64,000 nucleotides of DNA from Thermoflavifilum sp. (GTDB lineage Bacteria > Bacteroidota > Bacteroidia > Chitinophagales > Chitinophagaceae). Where the stretch lies: assembly GCF_014961315.1 (NCBI RefSeq), contig NZ_CP063141.1, positions 2,515,173 through 2,579,172 on the forward strand. The letters run 5' to 3'. The first letter of the stretch is position 1. The number at the start of each line of letters is the position of its first letter. Under the pieces are notes generated by a model. The model had not been told where the DNA came from, searched no databases, and saw nothing but the letters and a program-made list of their open reading frames with translations. The position numbers were made by a program, and so were the translations under genes. Positions 16,589 through 26,339 of the stretch are shown in pieces.

Positions 16589-19051
16589 TTAATGACCCAG
16601 CCGCTGTAAAATAGATTGATTCTCCATACTTTTTTCTGTGATACTCATGTTTTGCCAGAAATGAAAAACTGCTCGCAACCTGATGTAAAAATTATCATAA
16701 TATGTACGCACATACATGTTCACAGGCTGATTGGTTAGCACCCTGGCAGATAAGGTGCCAAGCTTAAAGGGATCTTGCACCAGCAATCCCAGATCCCATT
16801 TTTTAACGCTTTTCTTCATTTCTACTCCCAGGCTTCCAAAACTTTTAGCATCATAGATCCCGGATAGGGAAGGAGAGAAATAAAAACCATTGACGATACA
16901 ATTCCAGTTTTTGGCTTCCGATAAAACAATTTGTGCACTAAACTGTACCATAGCACTCAGCTTATGGTAATCTGCATAAATCGAATCATTTCCCTTTATC
17001 TGGTTATAAACAAGGCCTAATTGTGGATTCAACACGACATGTTGATGCATGACAGCCAGGCTGTTTGCATAAAGAAAACTGATATTTCGCGTGTAATCGA
17101 AATTCACCCGTGTAATATTGATAATATGTCCCGGTCTGAAGAAAACATATTGTGAATAATCATCGTGCGTGATTTTATAATCAAAAATAAACTGATGTTT
17201 CTGGTGAAAACTATATCGTAGCATATGCTCATCCTGCTTAGCAGATTTCAAATATGGATTTTCTTCTACATAGTCGTTAGCCGATGAGTACATCCGTATC
17301 GGATTAAGTTCCCAGAAAGAAGGCCATACTTTCGACGAGGTAAAACTATAGGTAATCTGGTTATTAGAATTAATTTGATAATCCAGGATTAATGTCGGAA
17401 TCCAGGTATGCTGATTACGCTTAAAAATATATGCATCATTCAGCTTGCCATCATTCCTTGCTATTTCATACTTAACGCCGGCGCTTATGGATATCTTCGG
17501 GGAAAGACTTCCTGAAAAATTTAAAAATGGATAAAAATTGTTTTCCACGTAATGATAAGTATTACTCAGGCTGGAATCTTTAACATAGCCTGATGGAGTA
17601 TCGTTTTCCCAATCAACCAGATTATCATTTACCGTCAAATACCCATTTATCCCCAATGATAATGTCTTGTCTTTGAACAGCGTATAATCCGCCTTAAAAT
17701 AAAAGTTCGTGTTTCGTATACGTTGATTTACACTCTGTACAAAATCATACAACGTATCATATTTACCAGTTTTCAAGGATTCTATCCGGGTAGTTTGCCG
17801 ATTACGATCTTTGTAATAGATTTGCCCAATTTCTGCATTTAGTTGCAGTTTGTTTTTGAAAGCTTTCAGAGAATAATCGATTGTATAACCTGCGTCTTTC
17901 CAATCTTCAAGGGGCAATGAATAGGTATTTCCGATAGAATCAGGTACTTGTGATGCTCCATTGCTGAAATACATTACCTTTCCCAGTTCCTCCCTGGTCG
18001 GATGGGAATTCATATTATCTAAAAATAGTGCTGATGAAAGAGATTGTTGGGAATCAATGTCGAAATTCAAGTACAGGGAACTCCCTATGATACGCCAGTT
18101 ATTCCTGTACCTGGTAAGATTCTGCGCAAATCGATAACCTGTTTGTATTTCCTGATAATCTTCTGTAAACTTTTCTTTTTCGCTGGTATAGTTTAGATAT
18201 TCGCTGTTAATAAAAGAAAACTTCCCCACCTTCCCCTGAAGATGAATGCTGGCCGATGGATTAAAATAGCTATTCTGTAATGCTGATATATTCATATTTC
18301 CACCCAAATAGTCCTGTAATTCTTTTTTTAAAACCACATTCAAAACAGCTTGCCCCGGTTCCACCTGGTAGTTAGCCGGCGGTATGGGTATAATCTCAAT
18401 CTGAATGATTCTATCTGCAGGCAGATTCTTTAAATAATTTATCAACTCAGTATTCGGCATATTTTGTCGTTTGCCATTGATAAATACCACCACGTTAGGA
18501 TTGTTCAGTACTTTTAACTGATTGTTGCTTTCGGTATGGATGAGTGGTGTCATGCTCAGTAAATCCCAGACGGTTTCTCCTTTCTTAAATTGAGCCAGTT
18601 GCTCCCAACTGAAAATAATCTTCTCATTCCTGGAAGAAATTCGGGGTTGCGCAGACCTGATTTCTACTTCTTTTAAGCTGTGTATTGCCTGACGGATTGT
18701 GAACGCAAGGGTGTCCAAAGACCGGCGTTGCACGAAAGTATCCATACTCATATACCCAACGCCTCGAAGCTGTAAATGGCAATACGTACAATTCGGCTGA
18801 TTAAAACTGACTATCCCCGATGAATCGCTCACCGCCCACCGTGCCTTGGTGGAGTCATTGAGCTGAACGAATATACCGGCAATCGGATTATATGCCGAAT
18901 CTAATACCTGAATGGTAAGTGTGGAATGTTTATTTTGTGCATGAGCAGAAAAATAAGTAAACAACATCATTACTGCAGCCTGGAAGATGCAAATAATACG
19001 AAAGAATTGCTTGACTTCACCAAACAATGATTCCGTGTATAGATTGAACAT
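16589..19051 (-). CDS. outer-membrane beta-barrel protein OMP2, partner of P3
   Basis: 820 residues. Seen: a hydrophobic signal region (about 18-38, ending FSAHAQ), carboxypeptidase-regulatory-like domain (about 40-125, GVGYMSMDTFV), plug-like block (about 128-235; ETVWDLLSMTPLIHT, VVFINGKRQNM, EIIPIPPANYQVEPGQAV) and a beta-barrel. The tail after the last strand ends SILQRLGH, the same last four residues as OMP5 (26594), to which the whole protein is clearly related (for example ALQNSYFNPS against ALQNSYMNPS). It starts 95 bases after P3, with a hairpin between. Inferred role: outer-membrane channel or receptor for the P3 peptide. Confidence 0.85.
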   Translation of the reverse strand: MFNLYTESLFGEVKQFFRIICIFQAAVMMLFTYFSAHAQNKHSTLTIQVLDSAYNPIAGIFVQLNDSTKARWAVSDSSGIVSFNQPNCTYCHLQLRGVGYMSMDTFVQRRSLDTLAFTIRQAIHSLKEVEIRSAQPRISSRNEKIIFSWEQLAQFKKGETVWDLLSMTPLIHTESNNQLKVLNNPNVVVFINGKRQNMPNTELINYLKNLPADRIIQIEIIPIPPANYQVEPGQAVLNVVLKKELQDYLGGNMNISALQNSYFNPSASIHLQGKVGKFSFINSEYLNYTSEKEKFTEDYQEIQTGYRFAQNLTRYRNNWRIIGSSLYLNFDIDSQQSLSSALFLDNMNSHPTREELGKVMYFSNGASQVPDSIGNTYSLPLEDWKDAGYTIDYSLKAFKNKLQLNAEIGQIYYKDRNRQTTRIESLKTGKYDTLYDFVQSVNQRIRNTNFYFKADYTLFKDKTLSLGINGYLTVNDNLVDWENDTPSGYVKDSSLSNTYHYVENNFYPFLNFSGSLSPKISISAGVKYEIARNDGKLNDAYIFKRNQHTWIPTLILDYQINSNNQITYSFTSSKVWPSFWELNPIRMYSSANDYVEENPYLKSAKQDEHMLRYSFHQKHQFIFDYKITHDDYSQYVFFRPGHIINITRVNFDYTRNISFLYANSLAVMHQHVVLNPQLGLVYNQIKGNDSIYADYHKLSAMVQFSAQIVLSEAKNWNCIVNGFYFSPSLSGIYDAKSFGSLGVEMKKSVKKWDLGLLVQDPFKLGTLSARVLTNQPVNMYVRTYYDNFYIRLRAVFHFWQNMSITEKSMENQSILQRLGH

Positions 19052-19080
19052 AACACGAATTTTAGGGTGAAAAGATTAAA

Positions 19081-19102
19081 GAGGTGAGTACAAACTCACC
19101 TC
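19081..19102 (-). terminator. hairpin between P3 and OMP2
   Basis: A perfect 9-4-9 stem-loop, GAGGTGAGT / ACTCACCTC, followed on the minus strand by TTTAATCTTTT. Read as a leaky terminator or 3' stabiliser of the precursor message. Confidence 0.65.
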
Positions 19103-19145
19103 ATTTGTGAATTATTGAAAAAACAAAAATGAATGACGATTAGAG

Positions 19146-19355
19146 TCACTGCTTTACGCCACAGCCTGCTACGACATTACATCTTATATTGACACAAATA
19201 TTACTTTCTGTATCCCCTTGTTGATTTTGAAACATGCTCGATTCAGTCGTTAGGGCAGTGCTAAATCCGCCAGTCATTTTTCCTTTTTCGTCTGCCTGAA
19301 GCGGAGTAATTAGGGGCTGCAGTGAGACAGATGGGATTTGATTTTGATGTTTCAT
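19146..19355 (-). CDS. RiPP precursor P3
   Basis: 69 residues. The leader (30 residues) contains ITPLQADEKGKMTGG, then FSTAL; the core of 39 residues has three Cys in NICVNIRCNVVAGCGVKQ. Leader agreement with P5 and P7 (PLQxDExGxxTGG) is high while the core is unrelated outside the Cys. It follows promoter block B and precedes OMP2, with a hairpin between. Product and activity unknown. Confidence 0.88.
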   Translation of the reverse strand: MKHQNQIPSVSLQPLITPLQADEKGKMTGGFSTALTTESSMFQNQQGDTESNICVNIRCNVVAGCGVKQ

Positions 19356-19356
19356 A

Positions 19357-19590
19357 AGAATTACATTTTAAGGTTAAACCATAAAATTTAATTCTGCTCG
19401 CTGGCCGTTGAGCATAACAAAACAAAAAAAAAATGAAATTGCAAAGCAAAATTTGATGATTGGTAAAAATTTTGAAAATATAAAAACAACTTCTTTTTTC
19501 ATTAAAATCCATGAAAAATGCATCGCTTATGGATGAATAAAATAAATAAATGTATGTATGTGTAATCTTTACGCGATGGATTCATAAACA
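19357..19590 (-). promoter_or_regulatory. promoter block B (before P3)
   Basis: Second copy of the block. CTTTG at 19442-19446, a 16-base spacer with ten T, then TTGTTTTG at 19418-19425, 62 bases before the P3 ATG. It has the shortest spacer of the five copies, and its -7 box is the least like the consensus. Confidence 0.5.
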
Positions 19591-19596
19591 TGTTTA

Positions 19597-22020
19597 TCAT
19601 AGCCTCTCTTCAATCCCTTGCAGACCCTGAGTATTTACGCCGGGTGCATGGATTTTCTGGTTCCCAAAACGGTAGGAAATCCGTATCTGGAAGCTGGGCA
19701 TTAAGTTATAACCCTGATAGTTGCTGTATGTCGCCGGATCACGGTATATGCTCTCCGTAAGTTGATGCCGTTCTGCATTCGCAAGGTCGTTGGCTGAAAG
19801 TTGTATATCCCATTTCTTCCAATGTTTCATCAGGCTCAGGTTAATATAAAGATCACTTCTCTTATATCTTATGAATGCTGTTGCTGCAGGCGTGCGAAGG
19901 GTTGCATCCACTTCAGCATACAAGGATTGTGATTTTGAGAGGGTGAGCTGATTATTGGCTACAACTGCGGAGAACAATCTACGATTATTTAAAAAAGCAG
20001 TGCTGTCTTTTCCACGTGAAATGTTATAGGCAATATAAACTTGAGGATTCAGATTCCAGAAGCCCTTAAAAAGGGAGAAATTGCTGCTGTAATACAGGTA
20101 AGTAAGACTTTCAAATTTTAAATTCGTTCGTGAAACAACCAGGTTTCCCTTTGCATCTACTTCAGGATAACTTTGATATCCCGTTAATGCATGGTAAGCA
20201 TAATTGTTATAGAGAATCCACACATGTTTTTGACGATATGTATAGGAAATCATACTTTTAAAATAAATTTCATTTTCCAGATGTGAACTGTTTTGATCAA
20301 TTTCTTTGGCGGAAGAATAAATGAATATCGGTGCATTATCCCAGAATGAAGGCCTATTCACGCCACTTTCAAGCGAATAGCTTAACTCGTGATTTTCAGA
20401 AGGATGATAATTCAATTGCACGATGGGTACTAAATTATTGTAATGCTTGCGGTAAATGCTCGCCTGGTATAATTTTCCGTCGTCATCCGTGTGGGATATT
20501 CTTAGACCTGCCGATGCGGTGAACTTCTTACCGAAGGGAATGTTGAAATTTACAAAGGTTTCATAAATATGCTCCGGGAATTGGTATAAAACATCGAGGC
20601 TATCTATAGCATGAGGGATATCTATACTGACATCCGACCACAGGCTATGGGTACGCGAATATGCATGAGTAAATTGAAATACGGCATCTACATGTATATT
20701 TTTACCCATTAACCAGCTATATTGAACACGGATGAAGAAGGTATTATTCAGCCTCGGCAGCTCCTGAAGAAATCGTGCTGATGAATCGAGTATATGGTTT
20801 GAAAACTGTTGAAAATGATATTGATACATACTGTAATTCCAAACGTAGACATATCCGATAGTCATATCCAGACTTTGATGCTTAACTGAATTGTTTAAGT
20901 TATACTCAAATACATTACTCGATCTATAAAATCGTATTTTTTCTTGTCGATTAAATGTAGTTAAATCTATGGAGCTAAAAGGATTCATGGTATAACGAAC
21001 CCAGGATACATTATTCCCGTATGAAGGGTCTTCGTATGTATAAGCTGAAAAATGAGAGAAACTTAACTGGCTATTTTCTCCAGCCTGGTAACTAACCTGA
21101 AATGATGCAGTAAAATTGTAGAACTTCTTTCTGGTTACAGTGTCTTGCATGTTCCATGCTAATTTTTTGGACGTAGATGTTAAAGAAGATTTCGATATGA
21201 ATTTGTCGGCAAGATTAGATCCCGAAAGATCAATACTGTAACTCCATTTATTCTTTTGATGTGAAAGTCCGGCGGAAATACTTTCTGAAAGCAAGGACTG
21301 AAACGTTTCCCGTGTGTTCACATATCCTTTCGTATAGTCATTAAACTTTTTCATGACTATATTAATCACTGCAGAGCCTGCCGGGGCATTGTATTGCGCC
21401 GTAGGCATGGGCACAATTTCCAGTTGTTGAATATCATCCGCGGGTCTTGCTTTCAATAGTTCAATCAGCGCATCTATGTCCACATATTGTCGCTTACCAT
21501 TGATGTAAATAATTACTTGATTATTGTCTAATATGCTCAAATTGTCCTGGTTATCTATTTGAATAAGCGGTGAACTTTTCAATATGTCCCATATCGACCG
21601 ACCCTGAATGAAATGCGGATTTACGAAATGTACAATAAATTTTTCTGCATCATGGGAAATAGAAATATTGGTTGTGCGAACGATTATTTCAGATAGCTTT
21701 TTTGAGGAAGCTTGTAACGTGTATGAAAATGTTTCCTCACTTTTATGGACTTGAAGCTGAGTATCGATACGCTGATATCCAATCAGGCTCAAATGTAAGT
21801 CGTATGTGCCTGGATGCGCTAAATGCAGGACAGTCCGACCTGTAGCGTCGGTTATCCCGGAATAAGTATGTATACTATCATTTGCTATACAGGTGACGGA
21901 CTGTAAGGGATGGTCAGTAGAATCATGGACGAATAAGCGAACGATTAGCTGAGCATTAACCACTTTAGAAAACAATAAAAGATATGAGGCTGAAATATAA
22001 AATATGATTTTTCTACTCAT
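19597..22020 (-). CDS. outer-membrane beta-barrel protein OMP3, next to broken precursor P4
   Basis: 807 residues from MSRKIIFYISASYLLLF. The frame is open for 32 more codons upstream, but that part holds a terminator-like hairpin (22061-22090), while the ATG at 22020 opens a normal signal peptide ending VVNAQ; so 22020 is chosen. Then a carboxypeptidase-regulatory-like domain (HLSLIGYQRIDTQL), plug-like block with SIWDILKSSPLIQI, VIIYINGKRQYVD, EIVPMPTAQYNAPAGSAV, and a barrel; tail ends GLQGIEERL. Closest relative here is OMP1. It belongs with P4, whose leader is broken, so this barrel may now lack its own peptide. Confidence 0.85.
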   Translation of the reverse strand: MSRKIIFYISASYLLLFSKVVNAQLIVRLFVHDSTDHPLQSVTCIANDSIHTYSGITDATGRTVLHLAHPGTYDLHLSLIGYQRIDTQLQVHKSEETFSYTLQASSKKLSEIIVRTTNISISHDAEKFIVHFVNPHFIQGRSIWDILKSSPLIQIDNQDNLSILDNNQVIIYINGKRQYVDIDALIELLKARPADDIQQLEIVPMPTAQYNAPAGSAVINIVMKKFNDYTKGYVNTRETFQSLLSESISAGLSHQKNKWSYSIDLSGSNLADKFISKSSLTSTSKKLAWNMQDTVTRKKFYNFTASFQVSYQAGENSQLSFSHFSAYTYEDPSYGNNVSWVRYTMNPFSSIDLTTFNRQEKIRFYRSSNVFEYNLNNSVKHQSLDMTIGYVYVWNYSMYQYHFQQFSNHILDSSARFLQELPRLNNTFFIRVQYSWLMGKNIHVDAVFQFTHAYSRTHSLWSDVSIDIPHAIDSLDVLYQFPEHIYETFVNFNIPFGKKFTASAGLRISHTDDDGKLYQASIYRKHYNNLVPIVQLNYHPSENHELSYSLESGVNRPSFWDNAPIFIYSSAKEIDQNSSHLENEIYFKSMISYTYRQKHVWILYNNYAYHALTGYQSYPEVDAKGNLVVSRTNLKFESLTYLYYSSNFSLFKGFWNLNPQVYIAYNISRGKDSTAFLNNRRLFSAVVANNQLTLSKSQSLYAEVDATLRTPAATAFIRYKRSDLYINLSLMKHWKKWDIQLSANDLANAERHQLTESIYRDPATYSNYQGYNLMPSFQIRISYRFGNQKIHAPGVNTQGLQGIEERL

Positions 22021-22060
22021 GATTAGTGTTTCATAAGATAAGTACAAAAATAAATCAAAA

Positions 22061-22090
22061 AAGCTCAGGAGCTTAAAAGCTCCGGAGCTT
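22061..22090 (-). terminator. hairpin between P4 and OMP3
   Basis: Two arms, AAGCTCAGGAGCTT and AAGCTCCGGAGCTT, pair with one mismatch, and each arm is itself nearly palindromic, so two alternative structures are possible. On the minus strand the stem is followed by TTTTGATTTATTTTTG, a good intrinsic-terminator tail. Confidence 0.7.
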
Positions 22091-22119
22091 AAAAAGAAAC
22101 CTTCTGATTTACTCATGAC

Positions 22120-22323
22120 CTAATTGGAAGATCCACAACCTGGCGCGCAGTTACTACAGCTAGCACCAGCGCAATTTGTATGGGTGGTCTTTGTGTTGCA
22201 GTTTGCGTTTCCACTTAAACAAACTGTGCTACCATTTGTGCCTTCAAAATCTAAACTGTATGCACTGGCAAAAACCACGCTAAAACCACCTGTAAGCCTG
22301 CCTATTTCGTCTTGCTCAATGGC
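22120..22323 (-). pseudogene. RiPP precursor P4 with broken leader
   Basis: The frame reads AIEQDEIGRLTGG, then FSVVF and a 54-residue core with six Cys, including NCAGASCSNCAPGC; the leader end and core are as intact as in the other precursors. But just upstream, in frame, is a TAG (22324-22326), and a second stop follows nine codons earlier, where other copies encode METKQSSSQG; there is no ATG, GTG or TTG in frame before GG. Start at an ATT codon cannot be ruled out. The lipoprotein gene at 22386 separates it from promoter block C. Most likely a precursor cut off from its start by that insertion. Confidence 0.7.
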
Positions 22324-22385
22324 CTAAGCTAACGATACCCCCTTAGACTAAATTTCACTGTTCTTCATCCATAACGCACAGGTGC

Positions 22386-23312
22386 TCACTTCAACGTACA
22401 ATCCGTGCAATCCTGGGCATCACAATAATAAATAGATCCTGCACCCGGATACCATAAATGATGCAAGCTACAACCCGATCCGCCGGCAGAACATGAACAG
22501 GTATAGTTTTCTTCTCTTGGATAATAGATTCCACCCGTTTTAAATAAATAGATGAGGGGATCATCCCGTAGCGCTCGATTTTCTGCATTCATCGGAACAT
22601 ATAGGATATGCCCCAGAAATTCAACCGGTATGATGTAAAAATGGGAAGGTAAATGATCAATATCCGTGTTTTTCAAAAGTGCTGCATCCATGGGCGATAC
22701 ATATTCCTTCAAAAATGCAGTCAGCAGATGGCGTACCGTATCTGATTCAAACATGGCATCATAGGCTGGAGGCGAAGCTAAATCATGTGGATCAAAAGAA
22801 GTTAGTGCAGGCTGTGCTGACAAATCCAGAACATCTCCTTTTCGAACATGCAACATCCACTTCGCACCATCGATGGAAGCACTCGTAGTCATCACACATT
22901 TGGTGCAGCTGTTGTTTTGGGTTATACATCCACTATATGTGCCATTGGTAAAGGGACTACATCCAGACCCGGATTCGCATGTGCAATTGACCTGTACTTC
23001 CTGCAATTCAACGGCTTTTGTCACCAAACGTCCGCTATTGTCTGTTGTACTGGCCCAATCAATAAATCGATAGGAATCGGGAAAACGAATGTGCAAGGTG
23101 TTTTGCTCTATCCAGGTTGTGGATCCTTTAGGCACCAGTAAACCGTTATCCATGACATAATCCTGAGTAGCTGTGTAAGCAACCGGACTGGAAATGGATA
23201 AATGAGATGTTTTCTGGCAAGAACTGAATAAAAACTGGGCGAAAATACACCAGATGAGAAACGAGATAGGGGTGCGCATCTGGAATAGGCGAAAAGAAAG
23301 CGGTGTTTCCAT
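22386..23312 (-). CDS. lipoprotein with two Cys-rich motifs, inserted in a precursor cassette
   Basis: 308 residues; family not recognised. Seen: lipobox FSSC with the lipid-bearing Cys near residue 32, and two similar Cys groups: one in the first half (CTCESGSGC ... CTKC) and one near the C-terminus (CSCSAGGSGC ... CTDC). The spacing CxC, five to six residues, C, then a later CTxC recurs, suggesting an internal duplication or two disulfide or metal sites. The first three residues MET match the start of precursors P5 and P7, right after promoter block C; an internal ATG (codon 12, 23279) opens a normal lipoprotein signal. So the gene seems to have landed at the start codon of a precursor. It could be an immunity or peptide-handling factor (guess). 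Confidence 0.75.
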   Translation of the reverse strand: METPLSFRLFQMRTPISFLIWCIFAQFLFSSCQKTSHLSISSPVAYTATQDYVMDNGLLVPKGSTTWIEQNTLHIRFPDSYRFIDWASTTDNSGRLVTKAVELQEVQVNCTCESGSGCSPFTNGTYSGCITQNNSCTKCVMTTSASIDGAKWMLHVRKGDVLDLSAQPALTSFDPHDLASPPAYDAMFESDTVRHLLTAFLKEYVSPMDAALLKNTDIDHLPSHFYIIPVEFLGHILYVPMNAENRALRDDPLIYLFKTGGIYYPREENYTCSCSAGGSGCSLHHLWYPGAGSIYYCDAQDCTDCTLK

Positions 23313-23545
23313 AATGATTGTGTTTTAAAAGTGAAACATTGAAATTTGATTCTGTTCTCTGGCCATTGAGCATTACAATTTTAAAAAAAATAAATGAAAT
23401 TGCAAAGCAAAATTTGATGATTGGTAAAAATTTTGAAAATATGAAAACAACCTCTTTTTTCATTAAAATCCATGAAAAATGCATCGCTTATGGATGAATA
23501 AAATAAATAAATATATGTATGTGTAATCTTTACGCAATAGATGCA
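23313..23545 (-). promoter_or_regulatory. promoter block C (before the lipoprotein gene)
   Basis: Third copy. CTTTG at 23403-23407, a 19-base spacer, TAAAATTG at 23376-23383, 63 bases before the ATG at 23312. The spacer is close to the consensus length and this -7 box is the best of the five. Confidence 0.55.
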
Positions 23546-23604
23546 TAAGTGGGCTCATGATCATCTCTGTTGCATTCACATTCAGGCATGGGATGCTTAT
23601 CATT

Positions 23605-26034
23605 CTATAATCTGTTTTCCACATCATTTACTTCCTCGGGCTTGCTGGGCTCTACCTGGATATGCTGGTTCCCTATGTGCCAGTTCATCGAAATTCCGAA
23701 AACCCTGGAATCATGATACTGTATTTCCTGATAATCATAAGGATAAGCCGAAATATATTCTCTTTTTTGATGAAAGCGATAACGTGTAAGATCATTTACA
23801 TAAAGGCGAACATCGAATTGACGAAATTTTTTGATGAGATCAATCGATACGCTTGTATAGGGTTTTTTTATGCGATAAAAGTCATCAATACGACCGGTTA
23901 CAAAGTTGCCATTGAAATCTGCATATATCCCTTTACGAGAAGATAGAATCAAATGAGCCTGACATCCTATTTGCACACTTGGCCCTTGATTCAACCATCC
24001 ACCCAGACTATCGGGAGCCTTTACCGATTGATATCTGAAAAGAATTAGCGGATTGACTTGAACATGATTTTGATAAAGATGAAAACTGGTCTGGTAGTAA
24101 ATGGAAAAAAGATGATTAAAAGCAATATTTTTCTGTGTAAAATAAATATTTCCCAAGCTATCAATGTAGATAAATCCCTCATCTCCCGTAAACGCATGCG
24201 GCATATAATTATCATAAAAGCTTATGATATGTTTTTGATGATAGGTAATGGTTAAGAAATTTTGATAATAAGCAAAAGGTTTGACATAAACATTATTTTC
24301 TGTAATCAGCTTCTGGTTGTAATATTCCACATCGGGATTCACATTCCAGAAATTAGGATATACATTTCCGGACTGCAAGTTATAATCAACATTAATTTTA
24401 TCGGTATTGTACGATAGATGAATTGAAGGTATTAGATTTACATATTTCCTGGAATAAAACGGAAGATTATTCTGATACGAATTCTCCTTTGTAAAATATA
24501 ACCTGACGCCTACATCATAGTTAAGGCGATGATTTTGATCATCATTCTCATTATTCAATCCAAGCTTGGCTGCATATATGCGTTGATGTTGTCGAAAATC
24601 ATAAGTTTGCGATGAATCTATCATATTGTTTCCACCAAGGCTCGTTTTATGGCCGCTCAACTGGTTATCTGTGAAATTTAATGCGGCTGACAACTGAATG
24701 GCATTAGCCATGGTTTTGCTCAACAGCAGGGATCCGTAAATACTGTGATCTTGTTTTGGATAATCATTATACAAGAAATCGGTATAGTCGTTTCCAGAAG
24801 CACTTGATGCATGATAAAAAGCATAGTGATTACTGACATGATCTGCGTCATAAATATAGCTTAAATCAACTTGAATCCTGTCATCATGCAAGCTATCTAT
24901 GCGATAAATATAACTCAACACATTGGTGATTCGTCGATTACGATAGTAAAAATTAGTAAAAGCACTATCAGATGATATGAGCTCACCTGATCCAGCATAA
25001 ACAATAGAGCTTGACTTTGCATAGGTACAATTATTTTTAAATCCAGGGTTTCCGTTGTTCTGGAAACCAAATGTGCTGAATGATAGGCTGTTTTTTCGGT
25101 TGATTTTATCTTCCAGTGTGATATAAAAATTGGTTACCGGATCATTGTAGGTAATGGTCTTGTATTGATTATGGCTGACCATTTTTCCGGGAATGGTTAG
25201 GTCTGATTCGTATAGATCCACCACTCTTGTAAAATATCCTTGTAGATTTACCGCATAGCTCAGATGATTACCCTGATGTGCCATCAACATAGCACCATCA
25301 AGCGTATTTCCCATTCCTTTTTCATCACTTAAGGAAGCATCCAGAGAAGTGTAGGGAAACTGTTTCTTTACAGTCTGAATGTTCACTACAGCAGTATTTT
25401 CCGGCACATTGTATTTCACCCCTGGAAAAGGAATCATTTCAATCTTTTGAATTTTTTGCGCAGGTATGCCCTTTAGAAATTGCATTAATTCAGCACCATC
25501 AATAAACAATCTTTTCCCATTCATGAAAACGATAATCGGTTTATTCAGTACCGTAAATACCTGATTTTCTTCCTGTATCATGGGTATCTGGCTGAGCAGA
25601 TCATATACATTCTTTCCTGGCAGGGCTGTGGAATCTATGCTGACTGTGAATATCCCATTTCTTGCTTCTATTCCAGCTTTGAATGCCTGGATTTCAACCG
25701 CTTCAAGGATATGAGAAACAGGTACTAATGAAATAACCATGCTGCCGTTTTCCCGTATAGGAAATACAGAATCCACTTTTTGATATCCGATGGTTTGCAC
25801 CAGTAAGCGATATGTACCACTATCCAACTGTGTAAAGTTAGCCTTACCTGAACTATCGGTTAGCCGATAATGAACCTGGCTTCCCTTTATCAGTAAAATG
25901 GGTATGTTACCCACACCATGACGGGCACTGTCATTTATCCGTACAAGAAATGACAGATTTTTCTGGGCAGATGCTAAATGCATGAATAAAATAAAAATAA
26001 AAAATATGGGTGTTCTGAAAATATCATTGTTCAT
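23605..26034 (-). CDS. outer-membrane beta-barrel protein OMP4, partner of P5
   Basis: 809 residues. Signal peptide to about residue 23 (FIFILFMHLASAQ), carboxypeptidase-regulatory-like domain (QTIGYQKVDSVF), plug-like block (NVYDLLSQIPMIQE, IIVFMNGKRLFI, EMIPFPGVKYNVPENTAV) and a barrel rich in Tyr and Asn; tail ends EEVNDVENRL. It keeps the layout of its neighbours but is one of the two most divergent copies (the GKSIWD segment reads GKNVYD). It begins 97 bases after the P5 stop, with a hairpin between. Inferred role: outer-membrane partner of the P5 peptide. Confidence 0.85.
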   Translation of the reverse strand: MNNDIFRTPIFFIFILFMHLASAQKNLSFLVRINDSARHGVGNIPILLIKGSQVHYRLTDSSGKANFTQLDSGTYRLLVQTIGYQKVDSVFPIRENGSMVISLVPVSHILEAVEIQAFKAGIEARNGIFTVSIDSTALPGKNVYDLLSQIPMIQEENQVFTVLNKPIIVFMNGKRLFIDGAELMQFLKGIPAQKIQKIEMIPFPGVKYNVPENTAVVNIQTVKKQFPYTSLDASLSDEKGMGNTLDGAMLMAHQGNHLSYAVNLQGYFTRVVDLYESDLTIPGKMVSHNQYKTITYNDPVTNFYITLEDKINRKNSLSFSTFGFQNNGNPGFKNNCTYAKSSSIVYAGSGELISSDSAFTNFYYRNRRITNVLSYIYRIDSLHDDRIQVDLSYIYDADHVSNHYAFYHASSASGNDYTDFLYNDYPKQDHSIYGSLLLSKTMANAIQLSAALNFTDNQLSGHKTSLGGNNMIDSSQTYDFRQHQRIYAAKLGLNNENDDQNHRLNYDVGVRLYFTKENSYQNNLPFYSRKYVNLIPSIHLSYNTDKINVDYNLQSGNVYPNFWNVNPDVEYYNQKLITENNVYVKPFAYYQNFLTITYHQKHIISFYDNYMPHAFTGDEGFIYIDSLGNIYFTQKNIAFNHLFSIYYQTSFHLYQNHVQVNPLILFRYQSVKAPDSLGGWLNQGPSVQIGCQAHLILSSRKGIYADFNGNFVTGRIDDFYRIKKPYTSVSIDLIKKFRQFDVRLYVNDLTRYRFHQKREYISAYPYDYQEIQYHDSRVFGISMNWHIGNQHIQVEPSKPEEVNDVENRL

Positions 26035-26082
26035 CTGTTATGCCTTAGCTTATCTACAGATGGATTTTTAATGAAATGAAAA

Positions 26083-26100
26083 GAAAATTCCGGAATTTTC
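26083..26100 (-). terminator. hairpin between P5 and OMP4
   Basis: A perfect inverted repeat GAAAATTCC / GGAATTTTC, followed on the minus strand by TTTTCATTTC. Weaker in GC than the others, with almost no loop, but in the same position. Confidence 0.45.
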
Positions 26101-26130
26101 ATTTTATTGCAAGACCGGGTTGAATAAACC

Positions 26131-26337
26131 CTATAATTGTGCTCCGCAATTCGGAACGCAGTTTGCACAATTATTGTTCATGCATTGCTTGTTTTTCACC
26201 TTATCTACATCTACAGACTCCGACTCAGCCGAAAACTGCAATGCCACGCTAAAACCACCTGTAAGCCTGCCTGTTTCGTCTTGCTGGAGCGGTTGAATGA
26301 GAAGCATGCCCTGCGAAGATGATTGTTTCGTTTCCAT
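26131..26337 (-). CDS. RiPP precursor P5
   Basis: 68 residues. The leader of 28 residues begins METKQSSSQG and ends PLQQDETGRLTGG, then FSVAL; the 40-residue core has an acidic stretch and four Cys in CMNNNCANCVPNC. The leader is nearly identical to that of P7 (32045), down to the DNA, while the cores differ completely after FSVAL. This is the pattern of a family that keeps a leader for one shared maturase and exporter and diversifies the product. Preceded by promoter block D. Confidence 0.9.
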   Translation of the reverse strand: METKQSSSQGMLLIQPLQQDETGRLTGGFSVALQFSAESESVDVDKVKNKQCMNNNCANCVPNCGAQL

Positions 26338-26339
26338 AA

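Noticed and set aside
22018..22116. The longer N-terminus of OMP3 beginning MSKSEGFFLSS
   Set aside because: It would be translated through a terminator-like hairpin and would place the signal peptide about 30 residues inside the protein.
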